Source of the DNA: Pseudisothecium myosuroides
Taxonomy: Eukaryota > Streptophyta > Bryopsida > Hypnales > Lembophyllaceae
DNA: 64,000 nucleotides
NCBI GenBank assembly: GCA_951799445.1
Contig: OX637287.1
Location: 46,901,724-46,965,723 of the forward strand
Reading direction: 5' to 3'
Below, in pieces: positions 1-10,790 of the stretch (position 1 is the stretch's first letter; each line of letters starts with the position of its first letter). The position numbers and the translations under genes are program-made. The notes beneath the pieces were generated by a model. The model had not been told where the DNA came from, made no database searches, and worked only from the letters and a program-made list of their open reading frames with translations.

Positions 1-2946
1 AAGAAATCGTTCTGAAGTGGAGTTGTAAATAACTGTTTGGACTCACGAACAGGCGGCTTTTCCAAAGCACGCAAAACACGACACAACGAGGAAATGGTAA
101 AATTCGAGTCCCCCGGCCAAAGTGAAGTTGCGTAATGTGCATACGCTCCATCACCATGACCGTGGGTAAGCATGCCAGTACAAGATATAGGAATCTACCC
201 GAGACCACAAGTTGCCTTGGTGATTCTCTGCATTCGGGGGATAGCTGTCTTGGTCGTGTCCATCTTGTCATGAATAATACAGAGGAACTCTGATGGATTC
301 TGAACAGACTGCACACTCCAGCCACCATAGATATTGTGGCAAGCTCTCTGGTAATTGAGGTGGCGATTTTTGTCCTCCACTAGTGATTGCCACTCGTCAC
401 ATCCTCTGGGATATTTTGCGATAATCTCCACAAGAAAGTCACACTCGGTGCATTTCGAGAAATTACTGCCCACAGCCTTTACCTCCACATTTCTGAAATG
501 CAATTTTCGAAGCCAACTAATTGCAGATTGCGACACAGATTTCAGGTTGCATTTTTCATTAACCTGTTCAAAACAATGAAATGGAAGCATAAGAACTGGA
601 AATCCAAAATCCATCAGCTTACAACTTACATATGTATCGGCTGGCAGCCGACACAAGCCTTTCAGTATCAGCTTACAATTTACATACGTATCGGCTAGCA
701 GCCGACACAAGCCGACACAAGTAGTCTATCAGCTACCAGCCGACACAAGTAATCTATCGGCTACCAACCGACATAAGGAGGCTATCATGTGCCAGCCAAC
801 ACAAGTAGTCTATCATGCACCATTTGACAAAAGTAGTCTATCGGCTACCAGCCGACATAAGTCTATTAGGTAGCAATACAACAAAGAAGAAAAGATATAT
901 CATCAGATATCTCATAGAAATGGATTGAAGATTCTTACGTAATTGACTTCATCCCGCATGTGATCCCAATTCATGGCTGACGGAAGAACCATCAAATTGT
1001 CCACACGCTTATGACCAATGACTCTAAACTCATTTGGCATCTTATCACAATTCTCGTTGATGATTGTTGTTAGAGTTGCTTGGGCTTGAACTGTTTGTGG
1101 ACGTGGTCGACAAGTCCCGGAGTTTCCGTGCGTCCCACTAATACAACCTTCGAGTGCAGCGGTCTTGTAGAGGTAATAAGCTGACCTTGAAACTCCATGA
1201 ATAATGTACCATGCATTCTCGCATACGTCACGGTTAGCAACGGTAATGTATTTCCTGCCAGGACGAGCACCCGCATGTAGTTCACTTTGAACACTGTAAG
1301 CCGTTTCTCTCCTCTGCTCAAAAGTGCTTGCATAGTACCTGCGGCGGAGATTCCTTGTGGCTTCCCAAGGAAAACGTTGACAACAACTTTCTTTGCAGCA
1401 CTTCTGAGAATTGACCTTTCGAACTTCTACCTCCGATGTCTTCTTCTTTAACTTGGATTCGCACATGCGATCTCTAGGAAGAACTCTACGACGGACCGAC
1501 CGGTAAGCATTCTTCGGAACCCCAGCGATGCCTCCATCATCTGAGTCCTCTAACTCCGCAACCTCAGAACATAGGGTGACAATTTATGACAGGAGTCGAC
1601 CACCTTCTAATCTTGCGTGTGTTAATCTCCAACGCATGGTTGTCATCTGGAGTGTCTCATGCTCCGACACAAACAATACACCCACGTCTGTGTCACCAAG
1701 GACATCCTCGTTGCATGCTTCGTCCGGGAGGCAGACCTGGATCATCCCGATTCCGAATAGGGATAAATCATCACTAAGTAGTTCACAATACTTGTTTCTC
1801 CACAGTGGCCAGTCCAGCCAAGGAAGGCCAGGTCCAAATCCTGTACTGTTGTTCTTGCCACTTTGAGCAGCACCTGAAGGAGTACCACCATTGCCTTCAG
1901 CAATGAATTTCATGCGACCTTCAATGCTACCAGTCGGTGGAGGTCTAACATTGCGAGCATCAACGCTGACGGTACAATTATCATTAATGTTTGGCATTTG
2001 ATCACCAAAATCCACGTCCTCATCTTTCGAATAGTAAACCCGATCAATTCGGTCGTCTTCATCAGAAGCATAGGCAAAGTTGTCTTGGGGTCTGCCTTCT
2101 TGAGCCCCAACCTGGACATTGCTTGAGCTCTCGCTGCTAGCGAGATGCTCACCGTCGACTGTGTCACTGGACTTCTTCTCTTCGGGTTCCAGTTTGATCT
2201 GCTTCAGTGTCGGCAGTGTCGGCTGTTGGCCGATAGAATGAGCACAAGAGATAGCAGAATCCAGGGGTCTCACTTTGTACCCACTCCAGAGGATTAGGTA
2301 TCCAATACATTGTCTTAGGGTTGTGAAATGCGGAATTTGACAGTATGCGATATGATCTAAGAAATCGTGATTGACCTTCTGCAATTTCACAACGACAAAG
2401 AAACTGTGTGGGATCTGGAAGCCTTCCCATAATCCTTTTGGGGAGCACTCAACTATTTCACCGATTCCCACACACCGGAGGTTTGGACCGTCACCATGCA
2501 AGAGAGCAACATCCATGCTGACAGTAAGAGTAAGGAACTCTTGAATCGGCTTTTCGTCAAGAAGAACCTCTGATGGCTGTCGATAGACAAAAAGCATTCG
2601 TCTTCTCCAATTCCACATATGGTCTAACATATCGTTCTTCCCAAATGATGGTCCGACCCTTGCACTGACGAAGTTGCTTTAAGTCACCCTCAGGGAAGGG
2701 AATGCACATATCGATATTCTGTGCTGCATCAAGCACTCGCACATACAGAAGACAAGGCTCCCTAGAGGCCGCTTTCTCAATTACTGCTCGTCCTGCGTAG
2801 TAGAGGCCATCCAGTGTGAGAGCCACCTCCACGCCCTTCCTCAAAGTCCACCTTCCAGAGCTCCCATTCTTTGTAAAAGATGTGATTGGTTTGGTATCCA
2901 ATACCATGTCCAGTGGTCTTTTCATCTCTTGGTCGCTACAGGATTT
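1..2946 (-). pseudogene. Decayed DUF7869-type transposase-like gene (runs off the window)
   Basis: Read on the minus strand. An upstream part (2946 to ~2560) and a middle part (~2620 to 939) each carry a copy of a ~95-residue domain that starts LD(T/E)KPI and ends with an LRQC...W...VRP pattern. The middle part continues through an acidic linker into a Cys-rich segment with AWYIIHG, HGN.GT and MPNEFR. It splices (donor GTAAGA at 938, acceptor ending 564, both phase 0) to 563-1, which has SQSAIS, FSKCTECD, IIHDKMD..KT and THGHGDG. This order matches, from memory, a multicopy bryophyte protein family with a DUF7869/DDE-like region; the C-terminal part lies outside the window. Defects are a frame change near 2560-2620, an in-frame TAA at 1584-1586 and an in-frame TAG at 195-197, with the same frame continuing after both stops. 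It is probably a dead transposon-derived gene. The transposase assignment is recall-based. Confidence 0.55.
564..938 (-). repeat. Intron with a cluster of TATCGGCTG..CAGCCGATA palindromes
   Basis: This is the intron between the Cys-rich exon and the IIHDKMD exon of the transposase-like gene. Positions 634-860 hold at least six related sites (for example starting near 634, 690, 726, 755 and 838), each an inverted repeat of about 9 bp arms around one central base. Several end in GACAC rather than GATAC. The splice signals lie outside the cluster and give an in-phase join. Confidence 0.75.
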
Positions 2947-2984
2947 CTAGTGCAGGTAATGACTCCGGTCCAACACTAGACGAG

Positions 2985-3225
2985 ATTGTATCAGCTAGCG
3001 GCCGACACAGAGAATGAAACCTATCAAATGGTGGCCAACCCAGGAGGTGTATTCTATTGGCTTGCAGCCGAAACAAAGAGGCTATGTTCTATCGGCTGGC
3101 GGCCGACACAGGAGGTTGTTTCTATCGGATGGCGGCCGACATAGGAGGTTTGTTCTATCGGCTGGCGGCCGACAGAGGATGTTTGTTCTATCGGCTGGTG
3201 ACCGACACAGGAGGTTTGTCTGTTG
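2985..3225. repeat. 33 bp tandem array of the palindrome
   Basis: From about 3050 to 3225 the unit 'aggaggtttgttCTATCGGCTG' followed by the second palindrome arm repeats about every 33 bp with small changes in the arms. Another copy lies near 2988. The array sits just upstream of the minus-strand transposase-like gene. Confidence 0.8.
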
Positions 3226-3252
3226 CTTTGTACGGATCAGTAAAAAATAAAT

Positions 3253-3381
3253 CTTAAAAGTAGAAAAGTATAATTTAAAGTTTAAAAGTAGAAAAGTATA
3301 ATTTAAAGTTAAAAGTAGAAAAGTATAATTTAAAGTTAAAAGTAGAAAAGTATAATTTAAAGTTAAAAGTAGAAAAGTATA
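3253..3381. repeat. AT-rich 26-27 bp tandem repeat, about five copies
   Basis: The unit 'aaaagtagaaaagtataatt' plus 'taaagtt' repeats almost perfectly about five times. The first unit is 27 bp and later ones 26 bp. No coding potential. Confidence 0.9.
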
Positions 3382-3403
3382 TCCGAATTTCTATAGTTTA
3401 GAG

Positions 3404-3497
3404 GTTGCATGAAATGAAGCAACGATAGAGACGATCAGAAGTTGCACGATGTGAAGCAACGAGAGAGAAGATCAGAAGTTGCACGAAATGAAGCAAC
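3404..3497. repeat. 37 bp tandem repeat, 2.5 copies
   Basis: Units begin at 3404, 3441 and 3478. Each starts with GTTGCA(T/C)GA and contains 'gtgaagcaacg' or 'atgaagcaacg' and 'gatcagaa'. Confidence 0.8.
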
Positions 3498-3499
3498 AT

Positions 3500-4590
3500 G
3501 TTGGAAGCACAGAGAAGCACAACATGAAATTTATTAACTGAAAACTTCAAACCATGTCCACAACACACTTGCGCTCTTCCTGATCTGAAAGCGTACCTAA
3601 GTCCTTCCTGAGCTCTCAAGCTCTATCTCAAATTTTCTTAGTCCAGAACCACTTAACAGAGTAGCGTTTGACTCGATGCACAAATAAATCAGAACAGAAG
3701 TCATGGGACGCTAATCCTAAGCATGACGCCTCACAGAACACTCCTTCAAGCGCTTATCTCTCTCTCAATTTCACAACGCAGAACTCTTAACAGTTATCAC
3801 TCATTGTTGCGACCTAAAGTACTCTTGAACGTGATCCTGGAGCCTTGCAAATTCCCTTGAAACGTGATCCTCAGCCTCATAGAATCACTCGCAAAACTCA
3901 CTCGCTCCAGAATCACTCGCAAAACTCACTCACACACTCGCAAAAGTCACAGCGCTCCAGCCTCACGAAATCACTCACAATCTTGAGCTCCAAGAATCGC
4001 ATCAACAAGAGAAGAGAAAATGATCTCAAACTAGAAGAAACTGGCTGTCTTCCTCCAAATTTGGGCGGCGGTCCGAATTTGAATTAGAAATGATAACAAG
4101 TAGTGGGGATTTTCAAATTCAAAATGCAGTTACGAGAGGTAGTGGGCCGAGATTCTGAATTCAGTCACCAATTGCGACAAGTAGTGGGGAATCATCTCGT
4201 CGAATTCACAAAAAAGGACACTCATCACAAGGGTCTGTACAATTCCATTTCAGCCGCTTGAATGAATAATGGAAGGTTTTCGTTAAAAATTGAACTGGAT
4301 GGATGAACAATCAAGTGGATGAATGAAAAATCAACCGCGGGTGGATGGAAAAACTTGAGTACTGAGCTTGATTTGATGGCCGGAGGGAGGGGGGTATACT
4401 CCCCAGAGCTGCACGCTCACAACCTCATTTTTCTTTTCTCTCCTGGCAGCTCTCATCTCTCTCCTCCCTCTCCTCTCTCTCTCCTTCTTCTCCTCTCTCC
4501 CTCGACTCTTCCCATGTGAGCTCTGGAGGCGGTGCGTGAGCTATGGAGTTGCAACCGATACAATTAGGGTTGTAGTTACAATTAGGGAAT
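3500..4590. other. Intergenic DNA without a recognisable gene
   Basis: No convincing gene on either strand. There are short internal repeats ('gaatcactcgcaaaactcac' around 3880-3945; 'acaagtagtgggga' near 4095 and 4178) and a pyrimidine-rich tract (4430-4505) of TCTC/CTCC. This could be a retrotransposon or promoter remnant, but I cannot support a family. Confidence 0.4.
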
Positions 4591-4860
4591 GCATCAGCCA
4601 ATACATTTTTATGCATCAGCCGATAGAAAGTTAGTTCATCCGCCGATAGAAATGCACCAGCCGATGCACTAGTGCACATCAGTCGATACAGTTCTCTTTG
4701 ATCTGCCGATAGAAATGCATCAGCCGATACACTAGTGGGCATCAGCCGATACATTTCTTGTTCATCCGCGGACACTTGGGCATCAGCCGATACTGAAGCA
4801 ACATCAGCCGATACAATTGTCGGTTGCCTGCCGATACTAGAGCGCATGGAGACCCCACTG
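4590..4860. repeat. Array of palindrome half-sites (ATCAGCCGATA)
   Basis: Roughly eight copies of 'catcagccgatac(a)' or 'catc(c/t)gccgata' occur at 20-40 bp spacing. Only one arm of the palindrome is well kept, so these are half-sites. A minus-strand open frame across them has no family resemblance and its residues come straight from the repeat. Confidence 0.7.
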
Positions 4861-5019
4861 GAGCGAGGAGACGATACTGGAGCAAGAGCAGACGATACTA
4901 GACCAACAGTGGAACAAGCAATGGAGAGTGAAGGCAGCCAGGAACAAAGGTACGTCTCAAATTCCAACTTCGACCTTACATTTCTGTAGACATTCATTCA
5001 CCGCACAATACATTAGTTG

Positions 5020-6080
5020 TATATCGGATGCTAGCCGATACAGTAGTTGTGGACCCTATAGCCGCCTTAAACACTAGATTGCTAGCCAACAATGTAGTTG
5101 TAAATCCTAAAGCCGCCTATAAGAATTATTGCGTATCGGCTGCATCGTTCCGTATCGGCTGGTAGCCGATACATTAGTAGCTTATCGGCTGACAGCCGAT
5201 ACATTATTCTTAAGCGGGCTGCTTGCCATAACGTTAGTTCCGTATTGGCTGATAGCCGATACATTATTCTTGAGTGGGCTGCTTGCCATAACGTTAGTTC
5301 TGTATTGGCTGGCAGCCGATACATTATTTATGCACGGGCTGCTTGCTATAACGTTAGTTTCATATCGGTTGGCAGCCGATACATTAGTAGCGTATCGGTT
5401 GACAGCCAATACATTATTCTTGAGCGGGCTGCTTGCCATAATGTTAGTTCTGTATTGGCTGCCAGCCGATACATTATTTATGCGCGGGCTGCTTGCCATA
5501 ACGTTAGTTCCGTGTCGGCTGGCAGCCAATACATTAGTAGTGTATTGGCTGACAGCCGATACATTATTCTTGAGCGGACTGCTTGCTATAACGTTAGTTC
5601 CGTATCGACTGGCAGCCGATACACTAGTAGCATATCGGCTAACAGCCAATACATTATTCTTGAGCGGGCTGCTTGCCATAACGTTATTTCCGTATCGGCT
5701 GACAGCCGATACATTATTCTTGAGCGGACCGCTGGCCATAACGTTAGTTCCGTATCGACTGGCAGCCAATACATTAGTAACGTATAGGTTGACAACGAAT
5801 ACATTGTTCTTGAGCGGGCTGCTTGCAACAGCGTTAGTTCTATATCGACTGCCAGCCGATACATCAGGGTCGCGTTCTCTGATAGCCGATTTAGTAGTTG
5901 CATATTGGCTGGCAGCCGATACATTGTTCTTGAGCGGGCTGCTTGCCATAGCGTTAGTTCTCTATCGGCTGCCAGTCGATACATCAGGGTCTCATTCTCT
6001 AATAGCCGGTACACTAGTTGCATATCGGCGGGCAGCCGATACATTAGTAGCGTATCGGCTACTAACCGATATCCTAGATG
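5020..6080. repeat. ~60 bp tandem array built on the palindrome
   Basis: About 15 units of roughly 60 bp. Each contains a palindrome (TATCGGCTG-G/C-CAGCCGATA and variants) followed by 'cattattcttgagcgggct' and 'gcttgccataacgttagtt'. The second half is itself a weak GGCTGC..GCC inverted repeat, so the array may descend from a 30 bp unit. Long frames stay open on both strands (329 residues plus, 255 minus) because the units are multiples of three and contain no stops. The translations are low-complexity repeats (YRLAADTL, LFLSGLLA), so I do not call a protein. Confidence 0.85.
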
Positions 6081-7036
6081 TGTTTCAGCTGTCGACCAAT
6101 CTGGTTGTAGTGTGTTAGCTGGAGTAGTTCGTTTTACAGGTGGTGGCCGATCCAGCTTTTGTTTATTGGCTTAGTCGTCTCATTATTGTTTAGGGCTCTG
6201 ATGCTATTTCTATTTCCTTCAGGAAGCCACCAGTTCTGGCGAAACTACTTGGCGAGCGAGTCAACAACTCACCTGTTACTTGTGGCGGGATTCGTCTGCG
6301 CGCTTCTTGGAATGTGAACCCCTAGATTCAAGATTGGGGACTTACCTGGAGAGAAGGTTCGGACAAGCGTGTTGAAATCGCTTGCACTTTCGTCATGAAA
6401 GGCACTATCATGCCCGGCTACGGAAGTGTCCTAAATGTCATTGAAGCGGGGGAGGATGTCCACATCTTAATATGTGTCCCTCCTATTGGCGATAAGGAGG
6501 GTGAGCCGGACTATGTTGCAGTTGCCTTGCCATGGATTAAATGCAGTGATGAAGTTTGTGGTGATGCGGCTAGAACACAGGGCATGATTTTTGAAGGTGC
6601 ACGTCCTAAACATGCAAAAGAGGTAGTCGAGTCATGGGGTACCTTGAGCACCGGGCGAGACATTAGGAACAAATTTCTTGATGATCTAGCCGCCAAGGGA
6701 AAGAAGAAAGTGCCGAAGCCGCGGAAGAAGATGGATGACGCTGAAGCTTCTCAGGCGATTGTCAAGGCAGAGGAAACCCCAACTCAGCGGAAGTCGAAAG
6801 GCAAATCCAATGCGATGAAGATGACGTTGGACGAGGCCTTATTCAAGGCAAACAAACTTACTACAAAGACCAAGGAATCTGAGGTCGAGGCAATTTATAA
6901 TGCTTTGGAGTATGGACTATCAGGTGCATTTCCATACAAGAAAGAACGAATTCCAGGAAAGATCCATTCAGACAGACTGCACATTGCGCCAAAGGAGTTG
7001 AAGTATAGGACGGTTTCGCATGACCGACTTGTTCAG

Positions 7037-7177
7037 GTATGTCTTGAGGTCTAATCTGAAATCTTCACTTCATTTATCTGATGTTGGCTGCTAGCCGATA
7101 TGATTGATCTGTTTTGTTGCCTGCCAGCCAATACACTTATCGAAAATTCCTGATCAAGTTTTATTGCTTCCTTCTAG
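7037..7177 (+). repeat. Intron 1 of the ParB-like gene with two palindromes
   Basis: Donor GTATGT at 7037 and acceptor TTCTAG ending at 7177 join phase 0 to phase 0. The intron holds TGTTGGCTGCTAGCCGATA near 7082 and TTGCCTGCCAGCCAATAC near 7118, both variants of the dispersed palindrome. Confidence 0.7.
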
Positions 7178-7648
7178 GTTAAGCGGACCTTGATGGGATA
7201 TGGATCGATAAAAAAGAAACCGGAAATTTATGCCATTCCCTTGAAGCGAGCTCCAACACCCGAGGACAAAGGTCTTGACGCGGTAATGGCTTCTATACCA
7301 AAAGAGGAGGATATCGTTTTATTAGAATTTGGAGAAAAAGTTTCGTGGTGGCAGGCTCCTAACATTCACTGGTACATTATTGGAGGCTAGCATACGGTGA
7401 CGGCATGCCGCGAGTTGGCGGCACAACATCCTACCCGGAAAGATCTGCTTGAGTTTGAGGTCATTCCCGTGTTTAGTGATAAGATAGAGATTCTTGTTCA
7501 TGTCTCCAATGCTTTAAATTTGAATCTAGATGAGAAGGTTGCAAAAGAGAACTTTCGATCATGCGTTGAGCTAGGAAGAGCTGCTTGGGAGAAAGCTGGG
7601 TTCCCGCAGCCTCATAAAGGTGGTGGCAAACCGTCAACAGCGTTTGAG

Positions 7649-7870
7649 GTAGTATTCCTCCTTCTTTGTGCAATCACCCTATCAGTGGACTAGATTGTGT
7701 ATGTTTGGTTTGTTGTTGTTAGGATGTCGGCTGTCGGTCGATACGTTCTGCTTTCGTCTGGGTTACTGGCGGATAGACTTTGCTCAAGCCTGTGTCGGCT
7801 GCCAGCCAATAGACTGACGTGCTTCCCGTGGTCTAATTTCTGTCTCTTTCATTGACACAAACTGCAAAAG
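7649..7870 (+). repeat. Intron 2 region of the ParB-like gene with two palindromes
   Basis: Donor GTAGTA at 7649. The best visible acceptor is AAAG ending at 7870, but it gives a phase mismatch, so the exact 3' end is uncertain or the gene is frameshifted. Palindrome variants lie near 7725-7745 (GTCGGCTGTCGGTCGATAC) and 7794-7812 (GTCGGCTGCCAGCCAATAG). Confidence 0.55.
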
Positions 7871-9234
7871 CAAATGTCATGGCGCACTTTGTAGAGGACA
7901 AAGCCTCCAGTAAGCTTCCGCTTCTCTGTGTGAACGACGCAACATGGAAAATTTGGGGTGAAGTTTTTGACCAGTGGGAGGCAGGTCAGCTCATATCTGA
8001 AGACGGGAATATCAGGCCCCCGAAAGAGTGTGTGTTCACCAAGTCCATCATGCACATTACAAAGTCAAATGTGACCACAACTCTAGGTTTGCGGGACTCT
8101 GACCTTCAAGAACTAGTCCGAGAGATTCTTGCCAAGAGAGTGAGCATAAAAAATACAGCAAAAGTACGGGCCGCTGGATGCTTAACATTGCTAGAATGGT
8201 GCAAGGATAAGAAACTTGATCGGGTCATCATGAATGAACTCATGTGGCTCAAGAACCAGCACCCTCTACCATGCAAGGACACCCACTGGGTTCCTTACAC
8301 CGATGAGGCTTGGCAGATACTGGCTGATCAGCGTGGCTACTCTCCTGCAATCATCCGCAACATTTGGAAGGAGCTCAAGAAGGACACGGAGAGCGCCAAG
8401 TGGTTGAACGGACGCGTTTTGGCGATGAGTCCGACTACGGATAAGTCGCCTAATGGTAAGGCTCCTGCGGGTTTTTTCACTGCTTTGAGCAAGTTCACGG
8501 TGCCCGAACTTCCGCCCGTGGCAACTCCCACAGCGACGCCCGGTTTGGTCCCAACACTGAACATTATTGAGTACAAATGTCGGCACGCTGAATCGTTGCC
8601 TGACGTATTTGAGTCATTGAAGACGGGTTCCAAGATGTTTCCACTTCCGAATGGTTCTCCGAAACTGTTTGTGTTATTTGCATACACGACTGCCGGTGAA
8701 GCTGTGTCAGTTTCGAGGAAGGATATTTAGGAACTTGCTTTGTTGGCTGAGCATGTTGCCCTTTGCACGGAAGTTCCTTTTATTGAGGATGGTAGCGATG
8801 ATGAGAGCAGCAGGCCACCGCCGATTCCACTTCCTATGTTTTTCATTGCAAACTCTCGGGTCCGAGATAACATCGTCTCCGCCTCGAATAGATCGGATTC
8901 CACTTGGACTGTACACACCATGTACTACCAACCGGGGGTTTGGTGTGGCTTCAAGAGCTTAGGTATTGACGCAAAGCCTTTAGTGACCATATCAATCTCC
9001 TATCCTTATCCAGAGGATTATCCTAACGTGTTTCCTGAGTTCAAGAAGTTTACCGGAATTCAGAAACCCTTGGATCCGATCCATTTTCCCATCAAAGGTG
9101 AAGTCGATTGGAACCATGAAATGTGCGGAGTCAGCCATGGTCTACTCGAGCGGATTCTGAGGCCGAGTATGAAGGCTTGCTCAGCAACTATTATAAACAT
9201 TTTGGGTGGTGGAAATATTACAGAGATAGCTCTG

Positions 9235-9412
9235 GTATGCCGTCTTACCATTATTGTATCTCCCTTATTGGCTGCTGGCCGATAGAATTCGAATTGATCA
9301 TCTCGTGTCGGCTGCCAGCCGATACATTCATTAATTACTTTCTTGTTCTTGTGTCAAAGGCTGGCAGATAGAATTATTACTGACTGTTTATTGATTTTAT
9401 GTTTTTGTGTAG
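9235..9412 (+). repeat. Intron 3 of the ParB-like gene with palindromes
   Basis: Donor GTATGC at 9235 and acceptor TGTAG ending at 9412, both phase 0; the join continues a methyltransferase-like motif (EIAL|RIERPVLEF). Palindromes are near 9267-9287 (ATTGGCTGCTGGCCGATAG) and 9304-9325 (GTGTCGGCTGCCAGCCGATAC), with a degenerate one near 9358. Confidence 0.7.
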
Positions 9413-9574
9413 CGAATTGAGAGACCTGTATTGGAGTTTGTGCGTGAAGTGGACCATGTTGCTGTTGCTCAAAATTGTGTCAAGGGATTAAACCTTACTA
9501 TCAGTTCCGACATCTTGGCGGCACCCAACCTCCCCTCCAATGTTGAACCTACAGTCCCTCCTGCATCCGGTTCG

Positions 9575-9748
9575 TAGCCCCAGGACCCTGTCTGGTCGCA
9601 TGTCCCTGCCCCTCGTGGTGTATCAGCTGGTAGCCGACACGGAGAGGAACCTGGAAGCTTGCAGCCCTAGGACCCTGGCAGCCTGCATGTCCCTGCCCCT
9701 CGTGGTGTATCGGCTGGTAGCCGACACGGAGAGGAACCTGGCAGCTCT
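9575..9748 (+). repeat. 87 bp in-frame coding duplication carrying the palindrome and swapped TAG/CAG codons
   Basis: Two adjacent 87 bp units (9575-9661 and 9662-9748) keep the frame (29 codons each). Each encodes HVPAPRGVSAGSRHGEEPG, and its GVSAGSRH part is the palindrome read as codons. Unit 1 begins TAG CCC CAG GAC; unit 2 begins CAG CCC TAG GAC. Each stop therefore lies opposite a Gln codon in the other copy. Confidence 0.85.
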
Positions 9749-10552
9749 AAAAGAGCCTTCTTTGACCTGACTGCCACTACGCGAATGAACCGGAAATCCT
9801 TGAGCCCTGGGACTGCGGTCATTAATCTCGAAGATGACCATGATGGTTTCCTAGACAGTACAACCTTGATTGAGAAAGCCGTGAGCCTTGTGAATGTACC
9901 CATTGATCGTGATGCACGGTTTGATGGACTTCCAATGACGCTGAGAAGAGGTAAGGACTTTGACAAGTCTACTTCCCTAGAGAATCCCAATTCAGAGGTG
10001 GATACCGTAAATCCTACATCCCCTTCCAATTTGGGGGTTGAAAATACTTCCCCTTCCAAATCGGTCATACAGACTTCCCCTCCCCGAATTCTGCCTCTTG
10101 ACATTTTACAGCCGGTTGCATCTAGCGCCGGGCATATAGCGCCGCTTTATGTCCCCCTTCAGGTTCCACCTACTTCAGAGGTGGTAACCAGATTGGCGGA
10201 AGGGCATCAGCCCATGAAAGGACCTGACCGTGGTCCGGTGGAGGAACCTCGAGAGGCAGTGACTTGTGATGGGGAAGAGCAGGACCTTATTGACGACCAG
10301 CCAATAGATTCAACTACGGGCCGTCTGAAGCGTTGTAGAGGTAGGGATAAAGGCAATGCTGTAGAATCTTCGGGCTCTTTCGACTCTATTCGCTCTACTC
10401 GCTTGAAGTCAGCAAGGGGTCGGCAAAGGCATAGTCGCGACAAACTTGCGAAAAGTGGAGGTCCAGGCGTGGTTCCGGACTCGGATTTGCCTAATGAGCG
10501 GCTATCGCCGATACCTTCTAAGCGTCAACGCACTTTTGGAGGTCGATCCTAG

Positions 10553-10790
10553 GCAATGGAAATTGTAGTATTTGGTAGTGAGGTCGTCGCAGAAATCTTG
10601 TCTGCTAGAATACTTGTAGTTTTGTTGAACGTTGCAACTTGTAGCACTCTAGCGTAGTTCTTTCTTATATTGTATCGGCTGCCGGCCGATACGTGTTATG
10701 TGTTGGCTGCCAGCCGATATCCCTTATTATAAATTGTACACTTCTATTATTTTCATCATCTTGCCTGATCATGATGTGGGACCTGCAGAG
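10553..10790 (+). repeat. Gap between ParB-like and FCP1-like coding with two palindromes
   Basis: It contains TATCGGCTGCCGGCCGATA near 10673 and TTGGCTGCCAGCCGATA near 10702. It ends in GACCTGCAGAG, a possible splice acceptor for the FCP1-like exon. Whether the two coding blocks belong to one transcript is not clear. Confidence 0.6.

Larger units (their letters stand above)
6329..10552 (+). pseudogene. ParB-like domain fused to a degenerate DNA methyltransferase-like domain
   Basis: Exons: about 6329-7036 (ATG at 6395; reading frame sensible before it), 7178-7648, about 7871-9234 and 9413-10552. Exon 1 ends and exon 2 carries a ParB/Srx-like pattern: KIHSDRL....R.VSHDRLVQV, then WYIIGG-stop-HTVTACRELA, a GGQHTV-type loop in place of the ParB GxxR box. 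Exon 3 has a helical segment (ATWKIWGEVFDQWEAG) and near its end ATIINILGGGNITEIAL, running across the next splice into RIERPVLEFVREVDHVAVA. This resembles the SAM-binding FxGxGTT region of beta-class N4/N6 DNA methyltransferases. The expected DPPY position appears degenerate (LFAYTT). Exon 4 is disordered and ends in a basic SKRQR tail. In-frame TAGs lie at 7388, 8728, 9575 and 9668. The exon 2-3 phase does not match cleanly. Such fusions are typical of bacterial and phage genes, so lateral origin followed by decay is inferred. Confidence 0.5.

Noticed and set aside
4425..4997. A 190-codon minus-strand open frame as a protein gene
   Set aside because: Most residues come from the ATCAGCCGATA half-site array and a CT-rich tract; no family features or splice context.
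4590..6080. CRISPR array
   Set aside because: Repeats and intervening sequences are both repetitive, there are no unique spacers, and the DNA is plant nuclear.
5129..6118. Plus-strand 329-codon frame as a real protein
   Set aside because: It is a translation of the tandem array, with equally open frames on the other strand; no ATG context or complexity.
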